This document shows positions 8,187-16,458 of a DNA stretch of 64,000 bases, piece after piece. The position numbers were made by a program, and so were the translations under genes. Source of the stretch: Salipiger sp. H15 (GTDB lineage: Bacteria > Pseudomonadota > Alphaproteobacteria > Rhodobacterales > Rhodobacteraceae); the NCBI RefSeq assembly GCF_040409955.1, contig NZ_CP123385.1, positions 1,285,501 to 1,349,500 on the forward strand. The letters run 5' to 3'. Under the pieces are notes generated by a model. That model made no database searches. It was not told the DNA's origin and was given only the letters and a program-made list of their open reading frames with translations. Within the stretch, counting starts at the first letter, position 1. Each line of letters begins with the position of its first letter.

Positions 8187-9245
8187 ATGCTCGGGAAGAA
8201 ACTCACGCTGGCGGCAACGCTGGCCCTCACGGCGGCCTTCGCCACCCATGCCATGGCGAAGGAGTACACGATCCGCGCCGTCGCCAACTCGAACGAGAAC
8301 GACGAGGACTACGACGGGCTCGAGGTCTTCAAGTCCTATGTCGAGAGCGCCTCGAACGGCGCCATCGGCGTCGAGATCTACATGGGCACGCAGCTTTGCT
8401 CGAACGGCGCGGAATGCCTTCAGGGCGTCGCCGACGGCTCGATCGACGTCTACATCTCGACCTCGGGCGGCGCGGCGGGGCTCTTCCCCTACGTGCAGGT
8501 GCTGGACCTGCCGTACCTGATGCAGGACGACCGGGTCGCCGAGAAGGTGCTGTCGGGCGACTTCACCCGCACCATGCGCGCGATGGCGCTCGAGGACTCG
8601 GGCGGCATGATCCGGCTGATGACCATCGGCAACACCGGCGGCTGGCGCAACTTCGCCAACACCAAGCACCGGGTGCAGACGCCGGGCGACCTCAAGGGCA
8701 TGAAGATCCGCACCGTGGTCGCCGACCTGCCGCAGGAACTGGTGCGCGCGCTCGACGCCGCGCCGACGCCGATTCCGTGGCCCGAGCTCTTCACCTCGCT
8801 GCAGACCGGCGTGGTCGAGGGCACCAAGAACGGCATCACCGACATCATGTCGATGAAGTTCCCCGAGGCCGGGCTGAAATACGTCACCCTCGACGGCCAC
8901 GCCTACATGGGCGCGCTGTGGTGGATGTCGAACGAGAAGTTCCTGGCGATGCCCGAGGACATGCGCCGCGTGGTGGTCGACGGCTTCTACCAGCTGCAGC
9001 AGGCGACCTTCGCCTCGCCCAAGCGCAAGTCGATCCCGGCCTACAAGGAGTTCGCCGCGGCGGGCGGCGAACTCTACGTGCCCTCGCCCGAGGAGAAGCA
9101 GGCCTTTGCCGAGGCCGCGCAGCCGGTCTACGCGTGGTTCACCGAGAACGTCGAAGGCGGGCAGGAGATCTTCGACGCCATGCAGGCAGCGGTGAAGACC
9201 GCGACCGAGGAGCTTGACGCCGAGCGCGCGAGCGACATCGAGTAA
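8187..9245 (+). CDS. TRAP transporter periplasmic substrate-binding protein (DctP family), system 1
   Basis: The protein has 352 residues. An N-terminal signal peptide ends near THAMA-KE (about residue 25). DctP features are the AECLQGVADGSIDVYISTSGG stretch, TPGDLKGMKIRT and PWPELFTSLQTGVVEGTKNG, where the Arg of the KIRT segment normally pairs with a ligand carboxylate or other anionic group. The ATG has a GGGAGGATAAC site. Position in the monooxygenase operon suggests that the ligand is the sulfonate-bearing substrate. A terminator-like hairpin follows. Confidence 0.93.
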   Translation: MLGKKLTLAATLALTAAFATHAMAKEYTIRAVANSNENDEDYDGLEVFKSYVESASNGAIGVEIYMGTQLCSNGAECLQGVADGSIDVYISTSGGAAGLFPYVQVLDLPYLMQDDRVAEKVLSGDFTRTMRAMALEDSGGMIRLMTIGNTGGWRNFANTKHRVQTPGDLKGMKIRTVVADLPQELVRALDAAPTPIPWPELFTSLQTGVVEGTKNGITDIMSMKFPEAGLKYVTLDGHAYMGALWWMSNEKFLAMPEDMRRVVVDGFYQLQQATFASPKRKSIPAYKEFAAAGGELYVPSPEEKQAFAEAAQPVYAWFTENVEGGQEIFDAMQAAVKTATEELDAERASDIE

Positions 9246-9260
9246 GCCCAGACGATCGCG

Positions 9261-9284
9261 GGCGCGCCCCATGCCGGGCGCGCC
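9261..9284 (+). terminator. Hairpin after TRAP system 1
   Basis: GGCGCGCCC and GGGCGCGCC form a 9-bp stem around CATGCC, 15 bases after the binding-protein stop. There is no T tract. It could attenuate transcription into the downstream exporter rather than end it. Confidence 0.5.
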
Positions 9285-9368
9285 TGTCCCGGCGCGGCCC
9301 TCCATGGGGCGCACCGGATGGATGCAGAAGACCGCAGGGGCGGCACGGCCCCGCATCGAGGACAGGAC

Positions 9369-10394
9369 ATGAGCGCACTCACCGCCACTCTCAGCGACCC
9401 CCGCCGCCTTATCGCCCGCGCGAAGATCCTCGCGCCCGGCACGGCGCTGGCCATCGTGCTGGCCATGGCGGCGCAGTTCCTGTCGAACCATTACGGCGCG
9501 CCGGTCATGCTCATGGCGATCCTGCTCGGCATCCCGTTCCATTTCCTGTCGGAGCACGAGAACACCGGCCCCGGCATCACCTTCGCCGCCAAGGCGCTGC
9601 TGCGCATGGGCGTGGCACTGCTCGGCCTCAGGGTCTCGATCGACATGGTGCGGCAGATCGGCTGGGGCTTCGTGCTGATCATCGGGCTCTGCGTCGCGGT
9701 GACCATTCTCGGCTCGATCCTGCTGGCGCGCTTCGTCGGTAAGGACCGTGCCTTCGGCTTCCTCACCGGCGGCTCGGTGGCGATCTGCGGCGCCTCGGCG
9801 GCGATGGCGATCGCGTCGATCCTGCCGCAGCGCGACACCGCCGAGCGGGATCTTTCGTTCACCGTGATCTCGGTCACCGCCTTCTCGACCGTGGCGATGA
9901 TCGTCTATCCCATCCTCGCCCAGTCCCTCGGGCTGAACGAGCACCTGACCGGGCTCTTCCTCGGCGGCACGATCCACGACGTGGCGCAGGTGGTCGGCGC
10001 GGGCTACTCGGTCTCGGACGAAACCGGCGACATCGCGACCGTGGTCAAGCTGATCCGGGTGACCATGCTGGCGCCGGTGGTGCTGATCGGCGCGCTGGCC
10101 ATGCGCCGCCACGCCCCGGCGGCCGAGGCGCGCCCGCCGCTGCTTCCGGGCTTCGTCGCGGCCTTCCTCGTGCTCGCTGCGCTCAATTCCTTCCACCTCG
10201 TGCCCGAGGTTGTGCTCGAGCCTGCCTCGACCCTGTCGCGCGCGCTCTTGGTGACGGCGGTGGCGGCGGTGGGGATGAAGACCTCGCTGGCAAAGCTGGC
10301 CGACGTCGGCGGCACGGCGATCGCGATGCTGGCGGTGCAGACCGCCGTGCTGGCGGCGCTGGTGCTGATCCCGCTCATGCTCGGGCTGGTCTGA
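9369..10394 (+). CDS. YeiH/PSE1-family putative sulfate (or sulfite) exporter
   Basis: The protein has 341 residues and about ten membrane segments. Family signatures are LLRMGVALLGLRVS, TGGSVAICGASAAMAIA and FLGGTIHDVAQVVGAGY, which define the COG2855/UPF0324 putative sulfate exporter family. The chosen ATG follows GAGGACAGGAC. It lies 123 bases after the TRAP binding protein on the same strand. In a desulfonation cluster an exporter for the toxic sulfite product is expected. Known sulfo-SMO clusters often use a TauE-type protein for this, so this would be a family replacement. Confidence 0.82.
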   Translation: MSALTATLSDPRRLIARAKILAPGTALAIVLAMAAQFLSNHYGAPVMLMAILLGIPFHFLSEHENTGPGITFAAKALLRMGVALLGLRVSIDMVRQIGWGFVLIIGLCVAVTILGSILLARFVGKDRAFGFLTGGSVAICGASAAMAIASILPQRDTAERDLSFTVISVTAFSTVAMIVYPILAQSLGLNEHLTGLFLGGTIHDVAQVVGAGYSVSDETGDIATVVKLIRVTMLAPVVLIGALAMRRHAPAAEARPPLLPGFVAAFLVLAALNSFHLVPEVVLEPASTLSRALLVTAVAAVGMKTSLAKLADVGGTAIAMLAVQTAVLAALVLIPLMLGLV

Positions 10395-10404
10395 GCCCCG
10401 CCCG

Positions 10405-11187
10405 CTACTGGCGGTCGCTGTAGAGAAGTGCCGTCAGCTGCGTCGTCGTCGCGACCTGCAGCCGCCGGTAGGCGCGCCGTCGCAGGGTGCGGACGGTGTT
10501 CGCCGAGATGCCGAGGTCAAGCGCCGTGCCCTCGACCGAGAGGCCCCGCGCGGCAAGATCGCAGATCTCGGCCTCGCGCATGGTCAGCCCGGCGAAAGCG
10601 CCCACGTTGTCCGCCCGCAGCGCCGCGAAGGAGCGGCCCGCGGCCAGCCTCGGCTGGTTGCCGACGATGCGGTGGCGCAGGCCGATGAGCTCATGCGCCA
10701 GCGGCAACACCGCGCGCAGCCGGGTCACCTCCTCGTCCGAGAGCCACCCCGCCTGCACCCCGCGCAGGTAGAAGGACACGAGCCCTCCGCGTCCGATCCG
10801 CGAGGCCACCGAGACGCGCTCGATCACCTGGTCGCGGGCATAGATCGTCGCGCGCGGGTCGTCCGCCGGGGGATGCCAGCGGTCGATCACCAGCCCGCCC
10901 TCGGGCGCGCGGCGGATGCGGTCCGAGAAATCCTGCCGCAGGCTGTCGTGCGAGGCGATGGTGCGGGCGTTGCGGCGGAACCAGTAATCGCTCATCTCGC
11001 CGGACCAGATCGACAGCACGGGCTCCGGGCGCTTGAGATCCGACACGTAGAAGGCGCCGAAGTTCACGATGTCGGCGGCGTCGCGGATATAGGTGAGCAG
11101 CGCGGCGCCGAAGCCCGGCTCCGGCACCAGCGCGGCAAGCGCCGCGCTTCGGTCGCGCGGCAGGGGCGAGGGGGCGATGTCACTCAT
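10405..11187 (-). CDS. LuxR-family transcriptional regulator
   Basis: The protein has 260 residues. The C-terminal 65 residues form a LuxR/GerE helix-turn-helix: LTMREAEICDLAARGLSVEGTALDLGISANTVRTLRRRAYRRL. The N-terminal 190 residues show no receiver domain and no clear acyl-homoserine-lactone site, so the signal is unknown. It converges with the exporter (10-base gap) and is divergent from the reductive dehalogenase across 71 bases. Control of that gene is the simplest guess. Confidence 0.85.
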   Translation of the reverse strand: MSDIAPSPLPRDRSAALAALVPEPGFGAALLTYIRDAADIVNFGAFYVSDLKRPEPVLSIWSGEMSDYWFRRNARTIASHDSLRQDFSDRIRRAPEGGLVIDRWHPPADDPRATIYARDQVIERVSVASRIGRGGLVSFYLRGVQAGWLSDEEVTRLRAVLPLAHELIGLRHRIVGNQPRLAAGRSFAALRADNVGAFAGLTMREAEICDLAARGLSVEGTALDLGISANTVRTLRRRAYRRLQVATTTQLTALLYSDRQ

Positions 11188-11258
11188 TCGGGTGACAGAA
11201 TAGGCGGCCCGGCTGGGCTAGATCAAGGCAGTTCGAACCACACGCATGGGGAGGTGCC

Positions 11259-14200
11259 GTGACTCGACTGTTCTCCGACCGCAACCGCCCGGTCCACATG
11301 GGGCCGTTCCCGCTCGAGACGCTGGCGCGGGCGGAGGAGGCCGACCTTGCGCAGGTCCCGCCGATGCGGCCCGTGGCCTTCGCCCGCCCCGACGCGCCCG
11401 AGAGCATCGTCAACGCCATGCGCGAGTACCAGGCGATCCTCGACACGATCCGCGGCGGCCTCACCAACCCGGTGCCCTCGGAGATCCCCGGCGACCCGAA
11501 TGAGCGGGCCAACCACCTGAAGGCCTTCGGCTATTTCAACGACGCGGCGATGGTCGGCATCTGCCGCCTGACCGAGAAGATGCTCCTCGCCGAGCCCATT
11601 CGCAACCCAGACATCGACCGGCTCGGCCAGGACATCCTCACCCGGCAGACCAAGACACTGGCCTCCGGCATCGACGTCATCATGGCCGACCTCAGGGACA
11701 GCATCGCCGCGCCGCCCGAGCCGATCACCACCCATAGCCACGCGATTGTCTACCTCTACGAGAACCCGCGCGAGCCGGGCGAGGAGGAGGAGGGCTGCGA
11801 ATGGCTGAAGGATGCGCTGGCGCAGCGCGCCTGCCTGCGCGCCTCGGAGACGGCCAACGTCATCGCCAACTACATCCGCCTGCTCGGCCATGACGCCAAG
11901 GCGCATTCGCGCGCCGCGTCGGACGTGGATCTCAACCGGCTGACCGTCGCCTCGGGCCTCGCGCGGGTCCGGGGCGGGCAGCTTGTCGCGCCCTTCCTCG
12001 GAACGCGGTTCGGCGTCGGTGTCGTCACCTGCCGGCTCGAGCTGGCCTGCGACCGCCCGCTCGCCGACCAGCCGGGCTCGGGCGGGCTGGCGTGGCGCGT
12101 CGGCAGGGGCGTGCAGCGCTCGGCGCTGAACGGCAACCCCTACGACCGCCGCCGCTTCGTCGACGGCGCGCATTCCTTCGAAAAGCTGAAGCGGGTGGAC
12201 GCGCCCACGACCTTCATCGACGAGGCGCGCGTCGCCCGCGTGCCGAAGCGCGCCGACATGTTCGCCCGCGCGCAGTTCGGTGACATGGGCAAGGCGCTGC
12301 AGGAAGGGGCCAAGGGCGGGCACTACGCGCGCAAGGCGGCCCCCTCCTACGCGCAGCGGCGTGCGCTCGGGGCCTTCGTGCTGACCCAGGACGGGGCGCC
12401 TAACCCCGCCGGGCCGCGCCCCTCGGACGCCGCGCGCAATGCCGCCAACATCAAGGCGGCGAGCTACTTCCTTGGCGCCGATGCCGTCGGCATCTCGCGC
12501 TGCCCCGACTGGGCGTGGTACTCGCACGACGCGCTCGGCACGCCTATCGACCCGCCGCATGACCAGGCGATCAGCATGATCATCGACCAGGGCTTCGAGA
12601 CGATGGAGGGCGCGAGCGGCGACGACTGGATCAGCGTCGCGCAGTCGATGCGTGCCTACCTGCGCTTCTCATTGCTCGGCGGGGTGATAGCGCAACAGAT
12701 CCGCAACCTCGGCTACAGCGCCAAGGCGCACACCGTCATGGACGGCGAGGTGCTGCAGCCGCCGCTCCTGCTGCTCTCGGGTCTCGGCGAGGTGAGCCGG
12801 ATCGGCGAGGTGATCCTCAACCCCTATCTCGGGCCGCGGCTCAAGTCCGGCGTGGTGACCACCGACATGCCGCTGGCGCATGACCAGCCCATCGACTTCG
12901 GCCTGCAGAGCTTCTGCGAGAGCTGCAACAAATGCGCGCGCGAATGCCCCTCGGGGGCGATCACCGCGGGGCCGAAGCTGATGTTCAACGGCTACGAGAT
13001 CTGGAAGTCCGACAGCCAGAAATGCGCGACCTACCGGATCACCGCCAAGGGCGGCGCGATGTGCGGGCGCTGCATGAAGACCTGCCCTTGGAACCTCGAG
13101 GGGCTGTTCGCCGAGCGGCCGTTCCGCTGGGCCGCGATGAACCTCCCGAAGGCCGCGCCGCTGCTGGCCCGGCTCGACGACGCGGTCGGCAACGGCGGGC
13201 TCAACGCGGCGAAGAAATGGTGGTGGGACATCGAGCTCGAGGAGGACGGCGCCTACCGCCCGACGCGGCATCCGGTCAACCGCCGGGACCTGCAGCCCGG
13301 GCTGAAGCTGCGCCCCGAGGACCAGACGCTGGCGGTCTATCCCGCGCCGCTCGCGCCGCATCCCTGGCCCTATCCCTTCCCGATGGACCGCGAGAAGGGG
13401 ATCGAGGCCTACCAGGCGATGGTCACCGCCGCCGAATACAAGCTACGCCTGCAAGAGGGCCGGACCGACCACCTGCACGAGTATTCCCTGCCCGCCGATG
13501 CGCCGGTGATCCGGGTCGAGGTCGCAAAGGCGCAGGCCATGACCGAGGGCGTGACGAAATACGAGTTCCGCAGCCTCGACGGCTCGGACCTGCCGGAATG
13601 GACCGCCGGGGCGCATCTCGACATCGTGGTCGCGCCGGAATTCCTGCGGCAATACTCGATGAGCGGCGATCCCGCCGACCGGACGCGCTACCAGATCGCC
13701 GTGCTGCGCGAGGATGCGGGGCGCGGCGGCTCGAAGCTGATGCACCGGATCTTCACGCCGGGGCGGAAGGTCTTCATCTCGCGGCCGATCAACCATTTCC
13801 CGCTCGACGAGAGTGCGCCCATGTCGCTGCTCATGGGCGGCGGCATCGGGATCACGCCGATGATCGCCTTTGCCCATCGGCTGTACGCCCTGGGCCGGGA
13901 TTTCGCGCTGCACTATTCCTGCGCGCGGCGGGCCGATGCCGGGTTCCTCGACGATCTCGCGGCGATGCCCTGGGCCGGGAAGGTGCAGCTGCATGTCTCT
14001 GGCGAGGGGACGCGGGCGGACCTCGGCGCGATCATGGGCCGCTACGAGCCGGGCTGGCACGTCTACACCTGCGGGCCCGACCGCTACATGCAGGGCGTCA
14101 TGGCGGCGGCCGAGCGCGCGGGCTTCCCCGACGAGGCGCGGCACCTCGAGTATTTCTCGGTCCCCGAGCAGCCCGAGTACGAGAACCACCCCTTTGCCCT

Positions 14201-14450
14201 GCGTCTGAAGGACGGGCGCGAGCTCTTGGTGCCCGAGGACCAGAGCGCCGCCGAGGTGCTGCGCGGGGCCGGCATCCCGATCGACCTCAAGTGCGACGAC
14301 GGCATCTGCGGCGTCTGCAAGTGCGGCGTCCGGTCGGGCGAGATCGAGCACCGCGACTTCGTGCTGTCGAAGGCACAGCAGCAGGGCGCGATGATCACCT
14401 GCCAGAGCCGCGCGGCAAAGCCCGGCGGGGTGATCGAGCTCGACCTCTAG
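11259..14450 (+). CDS. Self-sufficient reductive dehalogenase fused to an FMN/[2Fe-2S] reductase
   Basis: The protein has 1063 residues and a GTG start behind GGGGAGG. Residues 1 to about 700 are a cobalamin-dependent RdhA with two 4Fe-4S sites: C553-x2-C556-x2-C559-x3-C563P and C589-x12-C602-x2-C605-x3-C609P. Y467, K529 and R593 have the same spacing as Tyr426, Lys488 and Arg552 recalled for NpRdhA of Nitratireductor. Residues about 730-960 form a flavin reductase (RQYS at 797-800, MGGGIG at 859-864). Residues about 970-1063 form a phthalate-dioxygenase-reductase-type ferredoxin (C1012, C1017, C1020, C1048). There is no Tat signal, so the enzyme should be cytoplasmic, NAD(P)H-driven and possibly oxygen tolerant, like BhbA-type catabolic enzymes. 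The organohalide is unknown. No membrane anchor gene (rdhB) or cobalamin gene is adjacent. Confidence 0.92.
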   Translation: MTRLFSDRNRPVHMGPFPLETLARAEEADLAQVPPMRPVAFARPDAPESIVNAMREYQAILDTIRGGLTNPVPSEIPGDPNERANHLKAFGYFNDAAMVGICRLTEKMLLAEPIRNPDIDRLGQDILTRQTKTLASGIDVIMADLRDSIAAPPEPITTHSHAIVYLYENPREPGEEEEGCEWLKDALAQRACLRASETANVIANYIRLLGHDAKAHSRAASDVDLNRLTVASGLARVRGGQLVAPFLGTRFGVGVVTCRLELACDRPLADQPGSGGLAWRVGRGVQRSALNGNPYDRRRFVDGAHSFEKLKRVDAPTTFIDEARVARVPKRADMFARAQFGDMGKALQEGAKGGHYARKAAPSYAQRRALGAFVLTQDGAPNPAGPRPSDAARNAANIKAASYFLGADAVGISRCPDWAWYSHDALGTPIDPPHDQAISMIIDQGFETMEGASGDDWISVAQSMRAYLRFSLLGGVIAQQIRNLGYSAKAHTVMDGEVLQPPLLLLSGLGEVSRIGEVILNPYLGPRLKSGVVTTDMPLAHDQPIDFGLQSFCESCNKCARECPSGAITAGPKLMFNGYEIWKSDSQKCATYRITAKGGAMCGRCMKTCPWNLEGLFAERPFRWAAMNLPKAAPLLARLDDAVGNGGLNAAKKWWWDIELEEDGAYRPTRHPVNRRDLQPGLKLRPEDQTLAVYPAPLAPHPWPYPFPMDREKGIEAYQAMVTAAEYKLRLQEGRTDHLHEYSLPADAPVIRVEVAKAQAMTEGVTKYEFRSLDGSDLPEWTAGAHLDIVVAPEFLRQYSMSGDPADRTRYQIAVLREDAGRGGSKLMHRIFTPGRKVFISRPINHFPLDESAPMSLLMGGGIGITPMIAFAHRLYALGRDFALHYSCARRADAGFLDDLAAMPWAGKVQLHVSGEGTRADLGAIMGRYEPGWHVYTCGPDRYMQGVMAAAERAGFPDEARHLEYFSVPEQPEYENHPFALRLKDGRELLVPEDQSAAEVLRGAGIPIDLKCDDGICGVCKCGVRSGEIEHRDFVLSKAQQQGAMITCQSRAAKPGGVIELDL

Positions 14451-14454
14451 GCGG

Positions 14455-14487
14455 GGCGGGGCGCGGAGCAGCCCTCCGCGCCCCGCC
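14455..14487 (+). terminator. Terminator hairpin after the reductive dehalogenase
   Basis: A perfect 14-bp stem (GGCGGGGCGCGGAG with CTCCGCGCCCCGCC) with a 5-base loop begins four bases after the stop codon. It separates the dehalogenase from TRAP system 2, so the two are probably separate transcription units. Confidence 0.75.
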
Positions 14488-14636
14488 TTCGCGGCGCCCC
14501 GGACGGGACGAGACGGGCCAGCGTCGGCCTGCCGCGCAGAACCATTGGTCTGTCCCATCGGAAGCATAGCCCCAGCCTATTTGCGCATTCTCCCCCCGCG
14601 AGGTTCTATCCCGGCACAAACCAACGGGAGTCCCAA

Positions 14637-15620
14637 ATGAACCTCAACACCCTCCTCAAGAGCGCCGTCGCCTCGGCCGTGCTCGGCCTCGGCTGCGCCG
14701 GCGGGGCGCTGGCCGAGACCACCATCCGCATCGGTCACGTGCTGGCCGACAGCCACAGCTGGAACGTCGCCGCCACCGGCTTTGCCGAAGAGGTCGCCGA
14801 AAAGACCGAGGGCCGCGTGAAGATCGAGATCTTCCCCGGTGGCCAGCTCGGCAACGAGAAGGACATGATCGAAGGGCTGCAGTTCGGCTCGGTGCAGGGC
14901 GGCGTCATCGGCGCGGGCTCGTTCCAGACCGTCGAGCCCAAGATGGGCATCATCGAGATGCCCTACGCCTGGACCAGCCGCGAGCAGGCCTTTGCCGCGC
15001 TCGACGGCAAGCTGGGCGAGAAGCTGGCCGAGCTGCTCGACGCGCAGAACGTCAAGGTGCTGGCCTGGTGGGAGAACGGCTACCGCAACGTGACCAACTC
15101 CAAGCACCCGATCGAGACCCCCGCCGATCTCGCCGGGCTGAAGATCCGCGTGACCCCCGACAAGGTGCGCCTCGCAACCTTCGAGGCGCTCGGTGCCGAA
15201 CCCGCGCCGCTGGCCTTCGGCGAGCTCTACTCGGCGCTGCAGCAGGGCGTGTTCGACGCGCAGGAGAACCCGCTCTCGATCATCTACTCGGCCTCGTTCT
15301 ACGAGGTGCAGAAATACGTCTCGATGACCGGCCACGTCTGGGGCGCGGCAACTCTCGTCCTGTCGAAGCCGGTCTGGGAGCAGCTCTCGCCCGAGGACCA
15401 GGAGATCGTGCAGGCCGCCGCCCTCGAGTGGGGTGACAAGCAGCGCCAGATGGTCGCCGACAGCGACGCCGAGATGATCGCCCAGCTCAAGGAGCATGGC
15501 ATGGAGGTCAACGAGGTCGACAAGGCGCCCTTCATCGAGGCCGTGCAGCCGATCTGGGACGAGAACGCCGGTCTTTACGGCGACGAGCTGCTCTCGATCC
15601 TGAACGAGTACCGCAAATGA
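14637..15620 (+). CDS. TRAP transporter periplasmic substrate-binding protein (DctP family), system 2
   Basis: The protein has 327 residues. A signal peptide ends near GGALA-ET (residue 26). DctP features are FPGGQLGNEKDMIEGLQFGSVQGGV, ETPADLAGLKIRVTP and FGELYSALQQGVFDAQENPLSII, which includes the conserved Arg of the KIRV stretch that usually binds a ligand carboxylate. The start has a GGGAG site. It is the first gene of a compact operon: binding protein, cupin, DctQ, DctM, M20 hydrolase. The transported acid is unknown; the hydrolase suggests an amide- or carbamoyl-bearing compound. Confidence 0.93.
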   Translation: MNLNTLLKSAVASAVLGLGCAGGALAETTIRIGHVLADSHSWNVAATGFAEEVAEKTEGRVKIEIFPGGQLGNEKDMIEGLQFGSVQGGVIGAGSFQTVEPKMGIIEMPYAWTSREQAFAALDGKLGEKLAELLDAQNVKVLAWWENGYRNVTNSKHPIETPADLAGLKIRVTPDKVRLATFEALGAEPAPLAFGELYSALQQGVFDAQENPLSIIYSASFYEVQKYVSMTGHVWGAATLVLSKPVWEQLSPEDQEIVQAAALEWGDKQRQMVADSDAEMIAQLKEHGMEVNEVDKAPFIEAVQPIWDENAGLYGDELLSILNEYRK

Positions 15621-15994
15621 GCGAGCGCCTGCCGGAAGTGAAGGAGCTGGGCGAGATCGCCCCCGTCCAGCTGTTCGATTTCAGCCAGAAGGTGCTGTTT
15701 TCGCCGAAGGAACGTGGGGAAGGCTTCATCAAGTTCGCGGTCACGACCGGCAGGCGGGGCGCGCGCAGCGTGCCCCACGCCCATCCGCGCGACGAGGTCA
15801 CGCTGACGCTGAAGGGCGAGGCGGTGCTGCGCGCGAACGGGCAGGAGTTCTTCATGAAGGAGGGCACCGCCCTGCGCCTGCCGCCGGGCGTGGTGCACGA
15901 GGTCGAGGTGCTGAGCGAGGAATGGGTGGTGGTTGCCGCCTATTGCGACGAATGCCAGCTCTGCCACGTGCCCGAGTTCGGGGTGCCGAAATGA
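15617..15994 (+). CDS. Cupin-domain protein inside TRAP operon 2, with a C-terminal cysteine cluster
   Basis: This 125-residue protein is a single cupin barrel. Motif 1 is HAHPRDEVTLTLKGEAVL and motif 2 is ALRLPPGVVHEVEVL, giving His and Glu metal ligands. The end carries C-x2-C-x2-C in YCDECQLCHV, unusual for a small cupin. It overlaps the binding protein (ATGA) and the DctQ gene (ATGA), so all three are translationally coupled. It may be an isomerase or lyase for the imported compound, or a ligand sensor; the sequence does not decide. Confidence 0.8.
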   Translation: MSERLPEVKELGEIAPVQLFDFSQKVLFSPKERGEGFIKFAVTTGRRGARSVPHAHPRDEVTLTLKGEAVLRANGQEFFMKEGTALRLPPGVVHEVEVLSEEWVVVAAYCDECQLCHVPEFGVPK

Positions 15995-16458
15995 CCGCTC
16001 TGCGCTCCCGTGCCGCCGCGCTGCTTGACGGCGCGGCGCGCCGTGTCGGCGCGCTCGGCGTCGCCGCGTTGGCGGCGCTCGTCGCCTGGGTCGTGCTGTC
16101 GCGCTACGCGCTTGGCCAGACCCCGCGCTGGTCCGAGGAACTGCCGCGACTGATCCTCGTCTGGATCACCTTCATCGGCATCATCTCGGGCTTCCTGAGA
16201 AATTCGCATTTCCGCGCCGGCATCCTCGAGATGCTGCTGCCGGATGGCGCGCCGCGCCGCGCGCTGCTGGCCCTCGCGTGGCTGGCGAGCGCCGCCTTCC
16301 TGGTGATCCTCATGGTCACCGGCTGGAAGATCACGCTCTTCACCTGGCACCACCAGACCACGGCGATGAGCCTGCCGGGCGGGCTCTTCTACCTCTGCCT
16401 GCCGATCGGCGCCGGGCTCTCGGTGCTGGCGCTGCTGCTGCGCGGAGGCCGGTCATGA
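15991..16458 (+). CDS. TRAP transporter small permease (DctQ family), system 2
   Basis: The protein has 155 residues and four hydrophobic segments. The DctQ motif is VVLSRYALGQTPRWSEELPRLILVWITFIG. The ATG overlaps the cupin stop, and its own stop overlaps the DctM start. An upstream in-frame start would only extend into the cupin gene and is not needed. It is the membrane partner of the following DctM. Confidence 0.9.
   Translation: MTALRSRAAALLDGAARRVGALGVAALAALVAWVVLSRYALGQTPRWSEELPRLILVWITFIGIISGFLRNSHFRAGILEMLLPDGAPRRALLALAWLASAAFLVILMVTGWKITLFTWHHQTTAMSLPGGLFYLCLPIGAGLSVLALLLRGGRS

Noticed and set aside
11188..11258. Possible FNR site upstream of the dehalogenase (GATCAAGG)
   Set aside because: Only one half-site is present and no symmetric partner lies at the right spacing.
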